Shown here: one piece after another, positions 59,226 through 64,000 of the stretch
Position numbering within the stretch: the stretch's first letter is position 1
How the letters are laid out: each line of letters starts with the position of its first letter
Assembly: GCA_014338405.1 (NCBI GenBank)
Contig: JTDE01000174.1
Span: forward strand, 218,884-282,883
Direction: 5' to 3'
DNA: 64,000 nucleotides
Source: Paragonimus skrjabini miyazakii
Taxonomy: Eukaryota; Platyhelminthes; Trematoda; Plagiorchiida; Troglotrematidae
Made by a program: the position numbers and the translations under genes
The notes under the pieces: model-generated
The model's database searches: none
What the model saw: the letters and a program-made list of their open reading frames with translations, nothing else
Told to the model about the DNA's origin: nothing

Positions 59226-61344
59226 GTATACCATCCATTTGTAATTTTGAAAAGTTTACCGTCGAGAAAAGCATTTATAGCACTTAATCTCCATTTTCCT
59301 GTGGAAGGTTTTATCCACCAGACCAAGGGACCCTTGTATATAACACTTTCGACAGAATTGTTGATTCACAAATTTACAATATTAATTAACTCTCAAAGCT
59401 TTGCTGTTCACTTTTATGCTTGATGCATTTGTTTAGTTACCTCTAGCTGAGCGCATTCATTAGGCATATTGGTTTCATTCGTGTGACACAGCCTCATTGA
59501 CAGGTTTGTTCACATTTTATAACAGAGAGGAGAAATTACACGACATTACTTTGACCACAATAATAATGTCCCCATTAGTAGTCTAGCATCACTGGCACTG
59601 TCATCGGCTTCTCACTGTTGGCTTTGTTTTAGTTCCGTGAAATAATTTTACGTCGCTTTCCAAAAATGAGTGTAATTATTGAAAGTCGCATTCAAACGAA
59701 AATATACTGTGCGCATCGGTATGTATGTGCTTTTAAATTAGCCGAAAACTAAGTTTGACCTGAACCGAAGAAGGTGTACAATTGTTTGCGTACATTTTAC
59801 GGTTGCTTACAATTCCAAGCGAATACTAATGTGGTCACAGCTCAAAAAAGTTGGCTGTAATAATTTTCATGACAGGTTTAAATTTCCACCTAAAAACGGC
59901 TGGCCCTATGAAAATAATCTATTATTTGCAGTGATGTTTTATGCAAAGAATTGAAAAACACATTTTACAGTGCTGTTTAAACAATAAACATACGTATGTG
60001 CACACAATGTATAAAAAGAGGGGCTTTAAAAAATGACATGAAGCCGTCCGTGTCCAAATTTCCGGACATAAAACTCCAGAAGGTTCGCCTATTTATTACT
60101 GGAAAAACAAATAACATAAACGACCTCTACCAACGACATTCAAGTGGAAATTTTCAGCGGAAAGCCTCTTCACCTGGGTCCAGTCACCACGAACAAGAAA
60201 TTTGATGATGATGTAATTGTTCCTAGAAGACTTCCACAGGCGAGGATATACAGCTTAAGGAAGTGTAAACGTGCTCATATCTAAACATGCCATCAACAAT
60301 AAATCGGCTTCAGTCGAATTTTATTAGTCCAAATGGATCAAAACCGAATTATATGAAGTAAGTGCAAGTTATATATAAAAACTTATACTGAGTCAAATTT
60401 GTCATTGAAAATCACAGAAATGGTGCGCATCACAGGCTACTAGAACGGGGTGAGAGTGTTGATGAATGCAGTAATGTCAGGCGGGCCTGTCAGGAGGCAT
60501 GTTGGTCGGTGTCAAGATGATCACACTTGCTCGGGTTGCAAGTGGCTGTGGGATGACTGGCCAGAAGGGTGGGGGTTTGTATAGATTATTTTTGGACACG
60601 CAAGCAGGAATGTGGAGTCAGATGGCAATAGCTTCGGTCGTTGATGACCCTCGCACACTGACAGCTCTGCAGCAGGCATGACAAACTTTGTAGACGATTC
60701 CGAACGCTGCATCCGAAGTTATTTGACGGCCAGTGTCCAATCGTTACAAAGCCATTTCAGCCGTTGTCCACAAATCCTTTCCGATGGCCACCTAGTGGTT
60801 CCCCCAACTTAACCTACCTGACTAAAACAGGTGAGAAAGTGGATGCAGAAGGACAAACAGAACTTCGGCAAACTAACCTTGGGGCGTGGCACCAGTACCG
60901 GGCAGGTGTCCAACGTTACGATAAGTCTTGCTGCTGAGTAAGCACTCTCGATTGTGTTTGAAAGTCTAGGATTACTAATTTCACTGTTGTCCTCACTCTT
61001 ATATCAGAGGGACAGAAGAAAATCGAATTCTCCGCTGTCTGAAGGAATTTAAATCTTGTACCGTTATGAATTGCACACGAATTTGGATAGGACTGGAACA
61101 ATCCAAAGACTCTGAAGCAGCGTAGCCAGTATATAAGTTTAGCATCAGAATTGGAGAAGCAAAGGCTGTTGTAAAGTTTCACCATGTTTGCATTGACAAC
61201 AAGCAGTTCACAAAGTTTTACTAGAATAGTTTGCGCCGGTGGAACGTAACGCACACTGCCAAATGACTACAGCATCATGGGCAAAACGGAAGGGACTTGT
61301 GGTAATGAAAAATTGATGAACTAACGTTTAATCCGTCCCAGCAC
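59226..61344. other. No supported gene
   Basis: Chance frames only. 60440-60900 is somewhat GC-richer, with overlapping frames on both strands and no motif. Confidence 0.35.
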
Positions 61345-62030
61345 GTGGTAGCTGTCAAAAAGCTGCCCAGGGAGAACAGGAGGTTGTTCGAACAATACGT
61401 ATGGACAGAGGTGCAAAAACAAGTAAACAACACGAAGAGAATGTCACTGTTTAGTTTGAATCCAACCAAGCCTCAAGCTGAGTTTCCAACAGAACCAGAA
61501 CGGTATGTTGATGACTTGTCTTCTATAACACAGAGACATACTATGTTGGAAATGTTATCACAAGCCCCAATATTTCGCCATCCGAAGTCAAAATGTAACC
61601 GCCTACATACTGGGGTTCGGTTTGAAAGCTTACATGAGCAACTAAATGAATTCATTTCACCGTCGGAATTTAATACTGAACACTGGAAGTCCACTCTCCT
61701 AAACGCTTTCCATACTTATCCGAATGGTAATGCACCAAACTGCAACTCACTGAAGCGGGAAAAAAGTTGCAAACCAGCCAGAATGTTTCAGACATGAAAT
61801 ATGAGAAAGCAGAGGGGCAAGTTTTATTCGATAAAATTGATTACCTTATAAAATATCGTCGATTTCATCAGATAACTCGAAAATTCACAAAGCGGAGAAA
61901 TATAAAGATAAAACGACAGAAGTAGAGAAGAACCCATCTGAATTACTTTGCCAGATAAAACAAACAGCAGTTATCGATACCGGAACGCTCAAGGAAAACC
62001 ATACATCTACCAAAAGTTCAAGACTTTATT
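61345..62030 (+). pseudogene. Penelope-like element fragment: region N-terminal to the reverse transcriptase
   Basis: A 150-codon frame whose middle reads MLEMLSQAPIFRHPKSKCNR and VRFESLHEQLNEF. This fits the conserved PLE block preceding RT, in which a 'L.LG..F.P' segment is followed by a helical '.FE.L..Q' segment. A stop follows, then a continued frame (LFDKIDYLIKYRRFHQITRK), then decay. No RT palm or endonuclease follows. It complements the 3' fragments elsewhere but need not be the same family. Confidence 0.5.
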
Positions 62031-62039
62031 CCTAATGTG

Positions 62040-62225
62040 AAGCCAACTCGATCTATTTGTGACGGTTTTTGATGGTCATCGTTAAACCGATACTCCCTGG
62101 CCGTTTTTGTCCTTGTTTGGACTTATCAGGAACAGATGGTCTGAATAGAGGATTGAACCGGTCACCCTTCGCGTTAGGACATAATGCGCTTAACCGTTTG
62201 ACTTAATTACCACGTTAGACAATAC
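62040..62225 (-). mobile_element. Divergent tRNA-SINE fragment with hammerhead remnant (copy I)
   Basis: The minus strand has a tRNA-like segment (GGTTAAGCGCATTATGTCCT, B box GGTTCAATCC at 62150-62159) followed by CCTGATAAGTCCAAACAAGG and ACAAAAACGGCC. This parallels the schistosome S-alpha hammerhead (CTGATGAG, a GTCC/GGAC stem II, GAAAC), but with core changes. It belongs to a different subfamily from copies A-H. Confidence 0.6.
62096..62136 (-). ncRNA. Hammerhead remnant, S-alpha-like
   Basis: CTGATAA in place of CTGATGA, stem II GTCC/GGAC intact, AAAA in place of GAAA. Two core changes should abolish cleavage. The stem II sequence is what links it to schistosome-type hammerheads. Confidence 0.5.
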
Positions 62226-64000
62226 ACGACGCAGTAACCTCATCTAATGAATTTATCCTTCCCCTAACATTACTAATTCCAGCAGACAGCATTTTCTGCA
62301 TTTTCAACACAGAACTTACTTGGTAAAAATTTGGAAATTCGAAGTACAATCAGAACCGGTGGGATATTTCGGTTCTCCCACCATTTCGTCTTGTTTAGGT
62401 TGGGAAATTTCTCTTGGTTTCTTTATGCCAACCGATACAATGAAGTCAACATGAGCAGTTTGAAACGAAATTCAAACCGGAAGACAATCAGACATCTGAA
62501 AAAAGTGCTCACAAAGCCATTCATTGTAGTCACAAAATGAACTTGGCAGAACCTGTCAAAATTGAAACAAAATTTGAACAGGAGACATCCAGAAAAACAA
62601 TGCCGATACTGAAAATTGTTACAACAAACGCATTTTTACAGAACGATTCCAAAATTCTGTTATAGGGCGGACGGTTGACGCGGTAACCATTGAAGAATAT
62701 ATCAGACTGTTTTGTTTTGATAAAACCAATAAATATTATTTTCCACGCAATCGCACTCAACCCTCCGGGGTAAATGAACCATTAGTATGGAATGCAAGTT
62801 ATTAGTGGTAATATGAACTAATGAGTCGATTCTTTCGGGAAATATAAATATTCTTAAAACAGAAACTACTGAGTCATTTCAGTACAGAGAAAACCAACTG
62901 TGCTGATCGATAATGTGTTTTTGATTCTATACATTGTATTTTCACTGAGTAGTAAGTTTGTTGACAGGCCTAATTAATGAACAGTTGGAGTTCTTATTGA
63001 ATTTTTAAGAAGTACACAATGAACAATAACCAAGAGATAGCAGTAATCGGTAACAGCCAATCTTAAGATGATTTCACACGTACGCAGATTTATGTTCTGA
63101 CTAGAAACTGTAAAAAAAAGGAGACGCTTGTTTTAAAGTCGAAAGTTGGTAAATACAAAAATGTGCCTGAAAACAAAAACACCGTCAGCATCTGTAAATA
63201 ATAAGATATACGGAGAAGGTCATTAAAAATAGTAACAAATAGTTTCGTGCGGATGGGATAACTACGTAATCAGTTCAAATATCAGCCAAGCTAAATTCGC
63301 AGCGCAATAGAAATTATGCAGACGTGCATAAACATCAAGGGTATTGCAGAAGTACTGGACAAAAGCAGTCAAGCCATTTCCATGTCATCTTGGAAAACAA
63401 CCAGTACGGCCAACAAACCAGTGCAATGTCAAAATAAGAGGTTTTGTCAAGTGTTGCTTAATATTTCGCATGATATACATTAGCTCGCCTGATCCGTGCA
63501 TGTCTATTAGTGTTTACCTGCCCAGCAATGTTGTAGTTAGACAATATTCAAACGCAAATGGTAATGTATTCTCAATTATAAAGGCTCAAATGTATGTGTG
63601 CACATTTATGCATATCCTGCCTAAAACTACACATCAGCCATAAGTGTGGTGAATTTAAACAGTAACAAGCTTACTGCGTATATCGCTAACTACATGTCTG
63701 TGAATATATATATATATGTCATTAGTATTCAGATTCTACATTTTAATATAGATAAGAGCTTATCTTTGCTCTCATTGCAATCTAACAAGTCAAGTGAACA
63801 AACACATGTCCTATTCACACGCTAAGCTTATTGTGCACAGTTGCGTGGTTGTGTAAAAAGTGTTGATCTCTTGCTCATACAAGATGGTTTAGGAAATTAA
63901 TAAAAACCAAGCCAAGGGTAGGTAAGCAGGCGCACACCTTCATTTGCTCAAGGCTGAAGATAGACAAACTGGGCGATTAACGAGTGTAAGCTTTGTACTC
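62226..64000. other. No supported feature
   Basis: Chance frames of 60-100 codons and an (AT)n tract at about 63705-63718. I see no gene or repeat family member. Confidence 0.4.

Noticed and set aside
58950..59423. 157-codon open frame on the + strand
   Set aside because: Largest non-PLE frame, but very rich in Leu/Phe/Ile from AT-rich DNA, and a frame of this size is expected by chance at a low but real rate in 64 kb. A strong acceptor lies within it at 59124, so only the part after that is kept as a candidate exon.
63705..63718. (AT)n tract, and similar AT runs near 9475 and 47657
   Set aside because: Ordinary microsatellite-like DNA in an AT-rich genome.

Overview
Eukaryotic, AT-rich (roughly 37-38% GC by eye), gene-poor DNA. 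There are no bacterial-style operons, no long intact host ORFs, and no rRNA or ordinary tRNA gene. The best guess is a digenean trematode or closely related flatworm. Two things point there: short interspersed elements (SINEs) with a tRNA-like head followed by a compact type I hammerhead ribozyme, the architecture known from schistosome S-alpha SINEs, and several remnants of Penelope-like retroelements (PLEs) with reverse transcriptase plus GIY-YIG endonuclease. The species cannot be fixed from the sequence alone.

Host gene. No single frame shows it, but the + strand carries a series of short open segments, each with a strong 3' splice site before it and a GT donor after it. From about 21.7 kb to 58.6 kb (possibly from 10.7 kb or earlier) most can be joined with matching intron phases: 21745-21816, 22809-22902, 22949-23057, 23560-23606, 23776-23826, 24998-25077, 25186-25231, 26602-26806, 34166-34258, 35519-35757, 35847-35899, 36959-37048, 37088-37098 and 37513-37632. 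After a gap come 41278-41455, 41544-41677, 45203-45306 and 47172-47259, and after another gap 56850-56949, 57065-57185 and 58533-58573. Introns range from about 40-110 nt to over 7 kb. The predicted protein is helix-rich, somewhat like HEAT/ARM repeat proteins, but I do not recognise the family. Exon edges were called by hand, and some donors were chosen because they keep the frame.

Mobile DNA. PLE remnants lie at 4890-6310 (+, whole RT-endonuclease length, decayed), 16830-17560 (-), 44770-45150 (+), 52267-53594 (+, best preserved, interrupted by a run of N at 52504-52603) and 61345-62030 (+, N-terminal part). Hammerhead SINE copies lie at 3340-3865, 4318-4560, 41851-42145, 45968-46390 (-), 47774-48068 (-), 48069-48265, 55535-55830 (-) and 56395-56833. 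A divergent relative lies at 62040-62225 (-). Several copies are joined head-to-head as foldback structures. The copy at 46050-46094 has an apparently perfect ribozyme core.

The rest is intron or intergenic DNA in which I see only low-complexity AT tracts, small duplications and chance open frames. SINEs and PLEs therefore sit inside introns of the + strand gene, some with the ribozyme in the sense orientation. One SINE tail ends 16 nt before an exon.
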